Origin: Spirosoma pollinicola
Lineage (GTDB): Bacteria > Bacteroidota > Bacteroidia > Cytophagales > Spirosomataceae
Length of the DNA stretch: 64,000 bases
Reading direction: 5' to 3'
Assembly: GCF_002831565.1 (NCBI RefSeq)
Contig: NZ_CP025096.1
Coordinates: 4,450,501-4,514,500, forward strand
Part shown: positions 1-8,656 of the stretch, in pieces
Layout: every line of letters begins with the position of its first letter
Numbering within the stretch: position 1 is the first letter of the stretch
Notes under the pieces: model-generated
The model's database searches: none
Told to the model about the DNA's origin: nothing
What the model saw: the letters and a program-made list of their open reading frames with translations, nothing else
Program-made: the position numbers and the translations under genes

Positions 1-1207
1 AGTCGGCGATATCAGCCGATGGGCCACCATGATTGATCAAATGCAATCGGATGGCCTGCATCATCAACCCCTGAATTGTTGCCTGGTAAACCTGCGTTTT
101 GTCTAACCGGGACTGAACGTCATCGGTCAGATCGAGAACCGTATAGTCTGACCCGATCTTGTTTATCTGAGCCGGGAAGCTTTCGCTGCCGGTCGAATCC
201 TGTATTTGTATGAGTTGATCGGTATCGCTGACGCCATGAATTGCGCCAACATCAAGCAACCAGCCTTTCTCTGTATTGTATGTCGCCGAAACCCTGAGCG
301 TATCAGGGTCGAGGGGGCGATTTAGAAATCCCCGGTTCAGTAGCAGGTCATGTTCACTGCCAACTACGTATACACGTGGTTGTTGGTCGAAACTAAACCG
401 CATGTACTGGCGTACCCGGTTGTGCAGGTCCCGGTACGACACATCACCATGAGCGGCATTGAGCACGGTTAACAGATTCTTCGTGAAAATACCGTCTCCA
501 TTTACTTCTACCGCACTTTCGTCAGACTCACAGGCGGCCATCTGGACATGGTCGCCCTGGGGCATGGCCACTTCCAGACCCTGTTCGTTGATCTGTTCGG
601 CAGACAGGACATTGTGGAAGAAAAAAGCCTCGTACGGTCGGCAGGGCGCCGACTGCGATAAGCGTCTTTCGCGAACATCCTGCCCGGCCATTGCTTCGGT
701 CAGTAGATCGGCGGCCCGGGTATTGTCGCCGGAATGGCAGCAATCAAACAGGGTTACGACATGCGCACCCGTAGCGCTCAGGGGAGCAATCAGGTAGCGA
801 AGTTCTTTGTCGGTCAGTAAAAACTCCCAGGGCTTTGTTGTTTGTGCATCATGGCAAACCAGGCACTCAAGTTTACCATCCGTTTCTGTAGTCCATATAG
901 ACCGGTCGGCTTCTTCCTGCGCCCCATGCCCGGCAAAATAAAACAGGATCGTATCGGCTGGCCCGGCCTGGGCAAGATGTGTCCGGAACCCATCGATCAG
1001 AGCCGCCTTTGACGCTTCGTTATCGGTAAGCAACCGTAGATTGAGGGTAAAGTCGGGTAAATTTTGCAGGTAACGGGCAACGGCCCGGGCATCGTTGGCA
1101 GGCCCTCTCAATGGCCTGACTCGTTCATAGGCCCCTACACCTATTACCAGGGCATAAAGCGAAGGGTTGTTTCCTGACGGGCTTGATTCGGTAGTTATAT
1201 GGCTCAT
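1..1207 (-). CDS. Caspase-fold (C14) peptidase, partial
   Basis: Reading the minus strand from the ATG at 1207 gives 402 codons without a stop, and the frame runs off the left edge, so the C-terminus is missing. The N-terminal domain (about residues 15-230) is a caspase/metacaspase fold. It has the strand motif LYALVIGVGAY, the His motif FAGHG with catalytic His at residue 94, and the Cys motif DCCHSG with catalytic Cys at residue 157. No signal peptide is visible, so a cytoplasmic protein is expected. Bacterial proteins of this family are cysteine endopeptidases, often fused or linked to STAND, TPR or propeller modules. The part after residue 240 has no recognised domain. It lies 122 bp downstream of the regulator gene on the same strand and could share its transcript. 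The family call is firm; the substrate is unknown. Confidence 0.88.
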   Translation of the reverse strand, partial: MSHITTESSPSGNNPSLYALVIGVGAYERVRPLRGPANDARAVARYLQNLPDFTLNLRLLTDNEASKAALIDGFRTHLAQAGPADTILFYFAGHGAQEEADRSIWTTETDGKLECLVCHDAQTTKPWEFLLTDKELRYLIAPLSATGAHVVTLFDCCHSGDNTRAADLLTEAMAGQDVRERRLSQSAPCRPYEAFFFHNVLSAEQINEQGLEVAMPQGDHVQMAACESDESAVEVNGDGIFTKNLLTVLNAAHGDVSYRDLHNRVRQYMRFSFDQQPRVYVVGSEHDLLLNRGFLNRPLDPDTLRVSATYNTEKGWLLDVGAIHGVSDTDQLIQIQDSTGSESFPAQINKIGSDYTVLDLTDDVQSRLDKTQVYQATIQGLMMQAIRLHLINHGGPSADIAD

Positions 1208-1329
1208 GGAAAGAGGTTTATGAACGTGCTGGATGATCTATGCGGACTACTGATGTAAAAGTAAGCTACTGATCAAAGATACTTTTTCGACAATCGGCCA
1301 AGTTGATATGACTTTGGGGCAGGCCCAAT

Positions 1330-3285
1330 TCAGTACTGTTTAGTCATATACTCTGACGGGGTTTTCTCGAAAAAATCTTTGAAAACCGTACTAAAATAGG
1401 CGGGGCTTTCATAGCCAACCATATAAGCTGCTTCAGACACGTTGTTGCCCTGGCGCATAAGTTGCACCGCTCGTTTCAGCCGATACTGCCGAATAAAAAC
1501 AGTGGCGGGCATATTGACAAGAGTGGTTAACTTTCGATGCAGCGTTCGGCGGCTCATACCAATTTCGCTGGCCAGTTCATCGACCCCGAAAGCTCTATCG
1601 TCAAGTCGCGCTTCAATGAACTTATTCAATGTATGAATAAAGCTGTCTTTTTGCGCTTCCGTCGCTACTGTGTTTTCTGAATGGGTGAGTTGATTGTAAT
1701 AGTGTTCCCGTAACTTTCGTTGCCTGTCAAGCAGGTTGTGGAGCCGTAATTTGAGTTCGTCAATATGAAAAGGCTTGGTAATATAGTCATCTGCTCCATG
1801 CTGAAACCCATCAATACGGCTCGGCTGCGATACTTTCGCGGTTAACATCAGCACGGCAATATGATCGGTCTCCGGGTTTATTTTAAGTCGACGGGTCAGT
1901 TCGTAGCCATCCAGTCCGGGCATCATGATATCGGTAAGGATAACATCCGGGAGTTCATTGCGGGCTATTTCCCAGCCTTCAATACCGTCGTTGGCCGTTA
2001 TTATCCGATAGCTTTGGGCGAGTTCAACAGATATAAAGGTGCACAATTCCTGATTGTCCTCCACAACCAGAATCAACGGCTTGTCCTTTTCGGATGAGGG
2101 GTGAGTAACGGGCGAACCGAACGAACTCTCTACCGGCAGGGCAGGGGCTGGCTGTGTCGTTTCAACTTCATGATTTAAGACAGGGGAAAGGGGCAGGTCA
2201 ACCAGAAACGTTGTACCCGAGGGTTGATCCATGCCATACGGAACACTATATACGCTTACACTCCCGCCCATGAGTTCGGCCAGTTCTTTCACCAGCGAGA
2301 GGCCAATGCCCGTTCCAGGAGTAGACACATAAGTCGATGACTCCACCTGATAGAACCGGTTGAATACGTATGTCAGTTTTTCGGGGGCAATACCGATACC
2401 TGTATCCAGTACGGTCAGCTGTATACGATCCTTATGGCTGGCAAGGCGAACGTGTATGGAGCCCTCCTTCGTAAACTTCAGGGCATTGGAAAGTAAATTA
2501 TGGATAATTCGCTCTACTTTATTGGGATCAAAATAAAACAGGGATGTTAACTGACACTCGTAGGACAAGCGCAACTGTTTCTGTTGCGCAATTGGCTCGA
2601 AGGCACGAACAACCTGTCCTATAAAATCCCCCAGGTTAGCGGCTGATTGTACGAGGGTTAGATGCCCTGATTCCAGCTTAGCCAAATCCAGCAACTGATT
2701 GATCAGCTGCAACAGCAGCTGCCCGTGTCGTTCAATACTGCGTAATCCTTCCTGTAAGTCAAAAGGCTCGCGGTATCGCTGTATCAACTGCTCCACCGGC
2801 GAGAGAATCAGCGTGAGTGGTGTACGTAACTCATGCGTGATGTTGTCGAAAAAGCGGGTTTTCAGGGCATCGACGACTTTCAACTGGTTGGTTTCCCGCA
2901 TCTGCCTGATGTGTTGTACCGTTTTTTCGATGGTTACCTCCAGATCCGAGAAATCAATCGGTTTACAGATAAAATCAAAAGCGCCCCGGTTCATCGCCAC
3001 GCGAATGTTTTCCATATCGTCGTAAGCCGATATAATCACTGTGCCCAGTAACGGATTTAGTGCGGGTAGTTGGGCGAGAACAGTCAAACCATCCAATTCC
3101 GGCATGTTAATGTCCAGCAGCACTATATCGATGTCGGGCTCCTGCCGAATTTTTTTCAGGGCCTCCAGCCCGTTGGTCGCGAAGCGAAACGCATACACGT
3201 TCTGCTGAATTTTGGTTCGAAATTTACCCAGGAATAGAGGCTGTAAATCTTCTTCATCATCGACGACAAGAATGGTGGTTGTCAT
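1330..3285 (-). CDS. Hybrid REC-kinase-REC-AraC regulator
   Basis: This 651-residue protein has four modules in order. First is an N-terminal receiver (ILVVDDEE, phospho-acceptor Asp58 in LLDINMP). Next comes a HisKA dimerisation domain (FDNITHELRTP, His151) and a HATPase_c domain (GTGIGLSL). A second receiver follows (ILVVEDN, acceptor in LTDIMMPG), and the last 100 residues are an AraC helix-turn-helix. There is no signal peptide, membrane segment or sensor domain, so it is probably a soluble phosphorelay protein that receives phosphate at its first receiver from another kinase and ends as a DNA-binding regulator. It differs from classical hybrid two-component systems, which begin with a periplasmic propeller. 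A paralogue of the same architecture lies at 29665-31644. It stands between the caspase gene and the divergent protease-STAND operon and may control one or both; that is inference from position. Confidence 0.92.
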   Translation of the reverse strand: MTTTILVVDDEEDLQPLFLGKFRTKIQQNVYAFRFATNGLEALKKIRQEPDIDIVLLDINMPELDGLTVLAQLPALNPLLGTVIISAYDDMENIRVAMNRGAFDFICKPIDFSDLEVTIEKTVQHIRQMRETNQLKVVDALKTRFFDNITHELRTPLTLILSPVEQLIQRYREPFDLQEGLRSIERHGQLLLQLINQLLDLAKLESGHLTLVQSAANLGDFIGQVVRAFEPIAQQKQLRLSYECQLTSLFYFDPNKVERIIHNLLSNALKFTKEGSIHVRLASHKDRIQLTVLDTGIGIAPEKLTYVFNRFYQVESSTYVSTPGTGIGLSLVKELAELMGGSVSVYSVPYGMDQPSGTTFLVDLPLSPVLNHEVETTQPAPALPVESSFGSPVTHPSSEKDKPLILVVEDNQELCTFISVELAQSYRIITANDGIEGWEIARNELPDVILTDIMMPGLDGYELTRRLKINPETDHIAVLMLTAKVSQPSRIDGFQHGADDYITKPFHIDELKLRLHNLLDRQRKLREHYYNQLTHSENTVATEAQKDSFIHTLNKFIEARLDDRAFGVDELASEIGMSRRTLHRKLTTLVNMPATVFIRQYRLKRAVQLMRQGNNVSEAAYMVGYESPAYFSTVFKDFFEKTPSEYMTKQY

Positions 3286-4028
3286 TTAAGGTAGTACAGC
3301 AAGTTCAGGTAAAGAGGATACGTAAATGTATGTATAAGCGATACTAAAATAGCTTTTTAAATGAGCTTAATACGCTTTTGTAGAAAAAAACATACATGTG
3401 GCCGAAATACGAAACAAATTGGCCTGATTTAAGAAGCGATTTTTTGAAAACAACCAGACTTTTGATACACAACTGATTCGGAGTTATGTGTTTCGCTGGA
3501 AGTGGCCCATTCGCGGAGTATCTGGATAAATTTTTCTCAAAATCTATTTATTCGCATTCTTGCGCATCTCGACGAAAATTTCTGTGTTTCTTCTGCCGAA
3601 ATTATAGTTTTTACTTTTTTAACCTGGCCGGACTCGGTCATACGCTTGTACAGGGTAATTTAGTATAATCAAAATAAAGTCAAGAAAATTTTCATTATAA
3701 AACGCTTAAAAATGATTTTCGGAGCTTTAATTAAACAAGGTTATTTCCCTTATATGTACATGCATTGTATTGATTCGTGGCATCGGGTTGTATAAGTGTT
3801 TTGGGTGAAATTAATTTTTTAAATTAAGTAAATTCAACTCCATACTACTTAATAGCTTTATAGAGAAAATCGAGTTTATAGCGCGTTGAACTTTAACCAA
3901 GATATAATTGACATAACCTGCTTCTATTGCTACATACTTTTCTGAAGTTTGGTAATAAAATTCAGTTAGAATTGCAATTGAAGAATGCCGAATCTACTCT
4001 TAACTTGTGCTGATAAATCAATAAAAAA
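3286..4028. other. AT-rich divergent intergenic region
   Basis: This 743-base gap separates the minus-strand regulator from the plus-strand operon, so promoters for both are expected here. It is clearly richer in A and T than the flanking genes. I see no convincing gene: the one short reading frame inside, at 3486-3668, encodes a Phe/Ser-rich peptide without family character. I did not find an exact Bacteroidetes-type promoter motif that I would commit to. Confidence 0.5.
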
Positions 4029-4706
4029 ATGAAAGCAATTATTTTTTTTGTTCTCATTTCGGCCAGCAGTGCTCTAGCACAAAACCGATCTATCTATCTA
4101 AAAGTCAAGGATGTAAAAACAGATACAGCCAAAAAGCAGATTGTTTTTCGTTACCAACTGGGTAATATTGCGCCAAAAGATTCACTGGGAGTAATTATAA
4201 GAAGAGCAAATGGCCAATTAGTTAAACTTAACTCTGTTTACGGTGATGTTGGCATGACATTAACAGACGGAAGGAAGAAAACTATATTCTGGAATCCCGT
4301 TGCTGATCGCCAAAAATTTGATGAAGATATTGGCATATTTTTTATTGTTAAAATTGGCGAAAATCAAGGCCTTACCAGAAAGCAATATTTCGACTTGGGG
4401 CGGTGGACGGCTAGTGCCGGTTTGGTTGGCTACAGCGCCTGGGAAGGGTTAAGTATTGGTAAGGCGATCCGGACTTACAATAGTTATAACGCACCAATTA
4501 ACATTTCGGCTAAAGAGAATCTGGATGCGGAGATGGATAATATTCAACATCGTCAGCAGCAATTCTATCGTATAGTGGCTGTTTCAGTAGCAACTGTATT
4601 AGCTAATGTTACTATATCACTGATTCAGTCAAAATTTAAGCTCAAACCAACCAGATTTGGGTTAACCGGTAACAAGTGCTGTGTTGGTGTTGCCTATAAA
4701 TTTTAA
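4029..4706 (+). CDS. Exported protein of unknown function, operon head
   Basis: The 225-residue product starts with a signal peptide (cleavage likely after LAQ at 16-18). Residues 20-115 look beta-rich and contain a stretch of the type FWNPVADRQKFDEDI, a pattern I associate with Ig-like modules of other Bacteroidetes secreted proteins. A hydrophobic segment near residues 183-200 could be a membrane anchor. The gene is more AT-rich than those downstream. It is followed after 12 bp by a second small exported protein and then by the caspase/CHAT-like protease, which suggests one operon. I do not recognise the family. An accessory or sensing role on the periplasmic side is a guess from context. 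Confidence 0.7.
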   Translation: MKAIIFFVLISASSALAQNRSIYLKVKDVKTDTAKKQIVFRYQLGNIAPKDSLGVIIRRANGQLVKLNSVYGDVGMTLTDGRKKTIFWNPVADRQKFDEDIGIFFIVKIGENQGLTRKQYFDLGRWTASAGLVGYSAWEGLSIGKAIRTYNSYNAPINISAKENLDAEMDNIQHRQQQFYRIVAVSVATVLANVTISLIQSKFKLKPTRFGLTGNKCCVGVAYKF

Positions 4707-4718
4707 GCATCTGATCTG

Positions 4719-5183
4719 ATGAAAAAATATATACTCTTTATGCTAATTATACTGCCCATTTTTTGTCATGCGCAGGGTCGTATTTTTAAAGGAATTGGTA
4801 GCCTTGCCCGGCATAATAAGGTTGCCAGAAGTGCTGATACAGCCTGCGTTTGTCAACACTTGAATACCGCAGTACTTTTCCCCAGGCCACCAGAAATTTT
4901 TGCCTTTACAGATACACTGGCCAATGCATCGAACTTCACCATAAAAGCCTGTATCAAAAACCTGAAATCGGCCGAGGGTATACGGTTGACCCTGAATGGG
5001 GAAGAACAATCTATTCGTGAACAGACGACATCGTTTGCCATTGCTAAAGATGAGTCGTGCCCTACGGGCTATTTTTTTAGCTATACACTTACACAGTCTA
5101 CTTCCCGCAATACCGTGAGTCTGGAGGCTCGTAATGAGGGCGGTGCAACCCTGCGCTATCTGGACGTTCCTGTTGTCAAATAA
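4719..5183 (+). CDS. Small exported Ig-like protein of unknown function
   Basis: The 154-residue product has a clear signal peptide (MKKYILFMLIILPIFCHAQ). Residues 55-154 have the alternating hydrophobic pattern of a single Ig-like beta-sandwich, including FTIKACIK and the end LDVPVVK. Four or five cysteines (CVC near residue 44, C78, C113) could form disulphides. The gene lies 12 bp after the preceding exported protein and 18 bp before the protease gene. Ig-like modules of this general kind occur in Bacteroidetes caspase-family proteins, so this may be a detached module of such a protein. Function unknown. Confidence 0.68.
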   Translation: MKKYILFMLIILPIFCHAQGRIFKGIGSLARHNKVARSADTACVCQHLNTAVLFPRPPEIFAFTDTLANASNFTIKACIKNLKSAEGIRLTLNGEEQSIREQTTSFAIAKDESCPTGYFFSYTLTQSTSRNTVSLEARNEGGATLRYLDVPVVK

Positions 5184-5201
5184 ACTACCAACCCTCAACT
5201 C

Positions 5202-6995
5202 ATGGCACAACCATTAGTCGTTATTGCCTATGCCAATAATCCGGAGCATCCGCTGCCGGGCCTGCGTGAGGAAGATGATCAGGTGCATCAGTACCTGCAA
5301 AGTCGATCGGCCATTCAGCCCTTTCGGATTGTCCGCGAATCGTTTGCTACCCGCGACCGGCTGGTGGCTCTGCTCACAACGCCCGAAGATAGGGATTCAC
5401 TAGTGATGTTTTCCTACAGTGGCCATGCGGCTGGCGATCGATTGATTACCGAAAACGAAACAACGAACGCCAGCGGGTTGTCCAGTCTGCTCAGTCAATG
5501 CGCCAGCCTGAAACTGGTGGTGCTGAACGGATGCTCTACAGTTGGGCAGGTTAAGCTGATCATGTCGGCCTTTGAGAAACAAAATAGACCGGCACCGGTC
5601 ATCGTTGCCACCTCGGCAACGGTGGGCGATGGGGCCGCTAAAGATTTTGGCATTACATTTTTCCGGCAATTGTTTCTCTATAACAGCTCGCTGGAACGAG
5701 CGTTCGATACGGCTCTGGGAGCCGCTCAGACACAGGTGGCCGGTTCGGAGATACTCGTTGACAAAGGTGCTGGACGAGGAGCCGTCGATCTGTCGGTCGA
5801 TGATGACCGTGTCTGGGGTATTTATCCGTCGTCCGGCGATTCTGAAAATTCACTAAACTGGACGTTGAGCCGGGAGCTGTCGCCCCAAACGGCGGTTGCG
5901 TATGAACCTAACCGTGAGTTGTTCAGAAGCCTCATTGTCACGCTGCGCAAATTCAACCCCAGAATACAGGAAATCTGGGACAATGAACAGGGCATGCTCA
6001 ACGATTTTTCACCTTACGATGATGACTTGCTAAAGAGTTTTCCGCACCCTATCAGCGTTCAGCTTCGCAAACTTCGGGCCATCCGGGGCCGGAGCGATGG
6101 TGAGGAAATGAAGTTTTACAATCAGGCAGGCCGCGATCGACTCTGGCAGTTGTTACGAACCTATCAGACGATCATTAACATTATGATGGGTATTCTACAG
6201 GCTGAATGGTGGAACAGTCTGAGCAGCTCCCCGATAATGGATTCCTCAACGGTTGGGTCGGCCGGCCTTTCCGGTTACGGCCAGCGCCCGAAATATGAAT
6301 TAGCCAGTCAACTGGCAGATAAACTTAGGGAGCACCAAAATACCCTGTTTGTGACGGAGCTAATGAGTAATGAAAGTCTATTCGCTCAAATTGCCAAATC
6401 CGGCGTCTATTTTGATGGCTTACAAGCTGGAATTGAGCGAATGTCGGAATCAGAAGCGAATGGCGGCTGTCAGCTTGCCGAAAAGCATTTATCTGAACTT
6501 CTGAAAAACGTGGCGTTCCTGACACAGTATAAGCTGATTTCGGTCAAGAACATTTCGATTGTTAAAAACAGAGTAGCTACCCAGCCCCGCTACACGCACC
6601 GAATCTACCAGTATTGGCAGACCTACCTTGATCCTATTCTTCGCAATACAACCTCCGATTATTTCCTGGACAATACGTCGGTATTACTGCAAAAAAAGAC
6701 CGGGAGCCCCAGCGAATATCTGAATTTGTCGCCTTTCTTGATCGACGAAAATACCTTTCAGGAAAAAGCGACACTATCGAATCTGTTTGCCTGGCAGGTT
6801 ATCCGAAGAAATGGGGAAGAGTTGGTATATGAACACCTGCTTCGCTACGATGGGCCCCGCCTAACGCTGTGCGAAGTGGACCCTACTATAGCTACGGATG
6901 AGGAGCAACAGCGCAATCTGCTGTATTTCGAAATGAAAAAACAGTTGGATGCTTACTTCGGATTAAAAGAACCTCAAACGTCGGCACGTGCATGA
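5202..6995 (+). CDS. Caspase/CHAT-like cysteine peptidase
   Basis: The N-terminal 190 residues of this 597-residue protein form a caspase/CHAT-type domain. A strand LVVIAYAN is followed by FSYSGHAAG with His75, then VVLNGCST with Cys111, which is the expected His-Cys dyad spacing. The motif FFRQLF...AFDTALGAAQ matches the helix that closes CHAT domains. Residues about 235-590 form a long mostly helical region of no recognised family, possibly a partner-binding scaffold. No signal peptide is present, so the protein should be cytoplasmic. Its stop codon overlaps the STAND gene start by 4 bp (ATGA), implying coupled translation and a likely complex. The family is CHAT or a divergent caspase; the peptidase call depends on the dyad. 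Substrate unknown. Confidence 0.82.
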   Translation: MAQPLVVIAYANNPEHPLPGLREEDDQVHQYLQSRSAIQPFRIVRESFATRDRLVALLTTPEDRDSLVMFSYSGHAAGDRLITENETTNASGLSSLLSQCASLKLVVLNGCSTVGQVKLIMSAFEKQNRPAPVIVATSATVGDGAAKDFGITFFRQLFLYNSSLERAFDTALGAAQTQVAGSEILVDKGAGRGAVDLSVDDDRVWGIYPSSGDSENSLNWTLSRELSPQTAVAYEPNRELFRSLIVTLRKFNPRIQEIWDNEQGMLNDFSPYDDDLLKSFPHPISVQLRKLRAIRGRSDGEEMKFYNQAGRDRLWQLLRTYQTIINIMMGILQAEWWNSLSSSPIMDSSTVGSAGLSGYGQRPKYELASQLADKLREHQNTLFVTELMSNESLFAQIAKSGVYFDGLQAGIERMSESEANGGCQLAEKHLSELLKNVAFLTQYKLISVKNISIVKNRVATQPRYTHRIYQYWQTYLDPILRNTTSDYFLDNTSVLLQKKTGSPSEYLNLSPFLIDENTFQEKATLSNLFAWQVIRRNGEELVYEHLLRYDGPRLTLCEVDPTIATDEEQQRNLLYFEMKKQLDAYFGLKEPQTSARA

Positions 6996-8656
6996 AAAGC
7001 CCCTTCAAATTTCTGGATGCCTATACGCTGGCCGACAAAGCCGTGTTTTTTGGCCGGGCAAAGGAAAGCAAAGCGCTTTACCAGCACGTACATGCTACTT
7101 CACTGGTGCTGGTTTATGGGTTATCGGGAACGGGAAAAACCAGTCTGGTTCAATGCGGATTGTCCCAGCGTTTCGATGGCCCGGACTGGTTTCCGTTCTT
7201 CTTCCGGCGGGGTGACAACATAAATGAGTCGACTCTGGATGCGCTAAGTAAAGCGTTGGTTCGCCCGGCAACTGCCAATGATTTACCTACACTGGTTAAT
7301 TCGATTTTTCGCCATTATTTACGACCTGTCTATCTCATCTTTGACCAGTTTGAAGAGCTGTTTACCGTAAAAAACTCTGCTTTCGACGATGGTGAGTCGG
7401 TTGTAAACGCCAAAAAAGAACAGGAACAGTTTTTTGAGTCGTTACACGCCTTACTGATTCGCTCGGAAGTTCCCTGTAAAATTCTGCTCATCATGCGGGA
7501 GGAGTTTATTGGTCAACTCTATGAATATGAGCGAATTGTGCCCACACTGTTTGACTTTCGACTTCGGGTGGAGCCGATGACTGCGGGCACGATTCAGCAG
7601 GTGGTTGAGAAAACGTTTGAGCGGTATACCATCACGAGTGAGCCCACCGTAACAGAAGCAATTACTAAAAACCTGCTGCGGGGGCAAGCCACAAGCCAAC
7701 TGGCCTACCTCCAGGTGTATATGGACCGGCTCTGGCGCGAAGCTCAGGAACATGCCCAGCGGGAGGGGCGGTTGCCACTGGCTGATAAACCGGTGCGGAT
7801 CACCGAAGCAACGTTACAGCAAACCGGCGATGTGAGTAATGTCCTGAACCGCTACCTGAACGAACAGGAACACGACATCCAGACAAGGCTCAGTTTGCCG
7901 GACGATGCCATCATGAAAGTGCTGGACTACTTTGTTACCGCTGAGGGGACAAAACAGCCTATGGCCTACAAACTAGTCAACGATCAGCTTTTGGTGAGCA
8001 AGATTGAAGTACCCGACCTGACAGGGCAACGACTCAGCAACTGCCTGCTCGACTTGGAAAAAGCGCGGCTTATTCGTCGGGATGATAGTTTTCTGGAGTT
8101 AGCTCACGACTCGCTGGCGGGTATTATCGACCAGAAACGAACGGCAGAACAGCGGCTCCTGAACAACCTGATCCAGAGTTTTAAAGTCAACTATGAATTG
8201 TATACCCGGCAGGGAGGATTACTAAATACGCAACAGGTTGCTCTTTATGACCAGTTCGGGCAAAAGCTGGTGCTGGAACCAGCCGTGGTCAACTACATTG
8301 AGCAAAGCCGGACCGAGAACACACGGGAAGAAGATGCACTCCGAACAACAAATAACAAGTTGAAGCGGCAAGCCCGGATGCTGATCGGTTTTGTTGCTGT
8401 TGTGTCTGGTCTGGGCATAGTGAGCGGGATTTTTTATTTCCAGTCTCAGCGGAATTTGAACGAGGCTAACCGGGAGAAAGCTAACCTTCTCCTGATTGAT
8501 GCAGAGACATATATAAAGAGTAAGGACTTTGGCGAAGCAAGTACAAATATCAAACGAGCCCGGTTACTGCTACCAAATAATGAACCCCAACTTAGCACCA
8601 AGGCATTAACGCTGAGCAAAAGTATTCCCGGAAACGCTTCTAAAAAAACTAACTGA
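6992..8656 (+). CDS. Membrane-anchored STAND NTPase (nSTAND1-like)
   Basis: The 554-residue product has an N-terminal STAND P-loop NTPase. It opens with FLDAYTLADKAVFFGR, the usual lead-in of the nSTAND1 group. Walker A is GLSGTGKTS (43-51) and Walker B is VYLIFDQFEELF (113-124). The helical and winged-helix parts run to about residue 400, including LELAHDSL. A single transmembrane helix lies near 463-484, and a short TPR-like tail of about 70 residues follows. STAND proteins are signal-triggered switches that oligomerise on nucleotide exchange. The ATPase is predicted inside and the tail outside the membrane. In many relatives the chain continues after the helix into WD40 repeats; here the WD40 part is the next gene, overlapping by 1 bp. 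Upstream it overlaps the peptidase gene by 4 bp. Confidence 0.85.
   Translation: MKSPFKFLDAYTLADKAVFFGRAKESKALYQHVHATSLVLVYGLSGTGKTSLVQCGLSQRFDGPDWFPFFFRRGDNINESTLDALSKALVRPATANDLPTLVNSIFRHYLRPVYLIFDQFEELFTVKNSAFDDGESVVNAKKEQEQFFESLHALLIRSEVPCKILLIMREEFIGQLYEYERIVPTLFDFRLRVEPMTAGTIQQVVEKTFERYTITSEPTVTEAITKNLLRGQATSQLAYLQVYMDRLWREAQEHAQREGRLPLADKPVRITEATLQQTGDVSNVLNRYLNEQEHDIQTRLSLPDDAIMKVLDYFVTAEGTKQPMAYKLVNDQLLVSKIEVPDLTGQRLSNCLLDLEKARLIRRDDSFLELAHDSLAGIIDQKRTAEQRLLNNLIQSFKVNYELYTRQGGLLNTQQVALYDQFGQKLVLEPAVVNYIEQSRTENTREEDALRTTNNKLKRQARMLIGFVAVVSGLGIVSGIFYFQSQRNLNEANREKANLLLIDAETYIKSKDFGEASTNIKRARLLLPNNEPQLSTKALTLSKSIPGNASKKTN

Noticed and set aside
459-797. Open frame on the plus strand opposite the caspase gene
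   Set aside because: It lies entirely antisense to a well-supported caspase-fold protein and has no family character.
3486-3668. 60-residue open frame in the AT-rich gap
   Set aside because: It has random-looking Phe/Ser-rich sequence in an AT-rich intergenic region.
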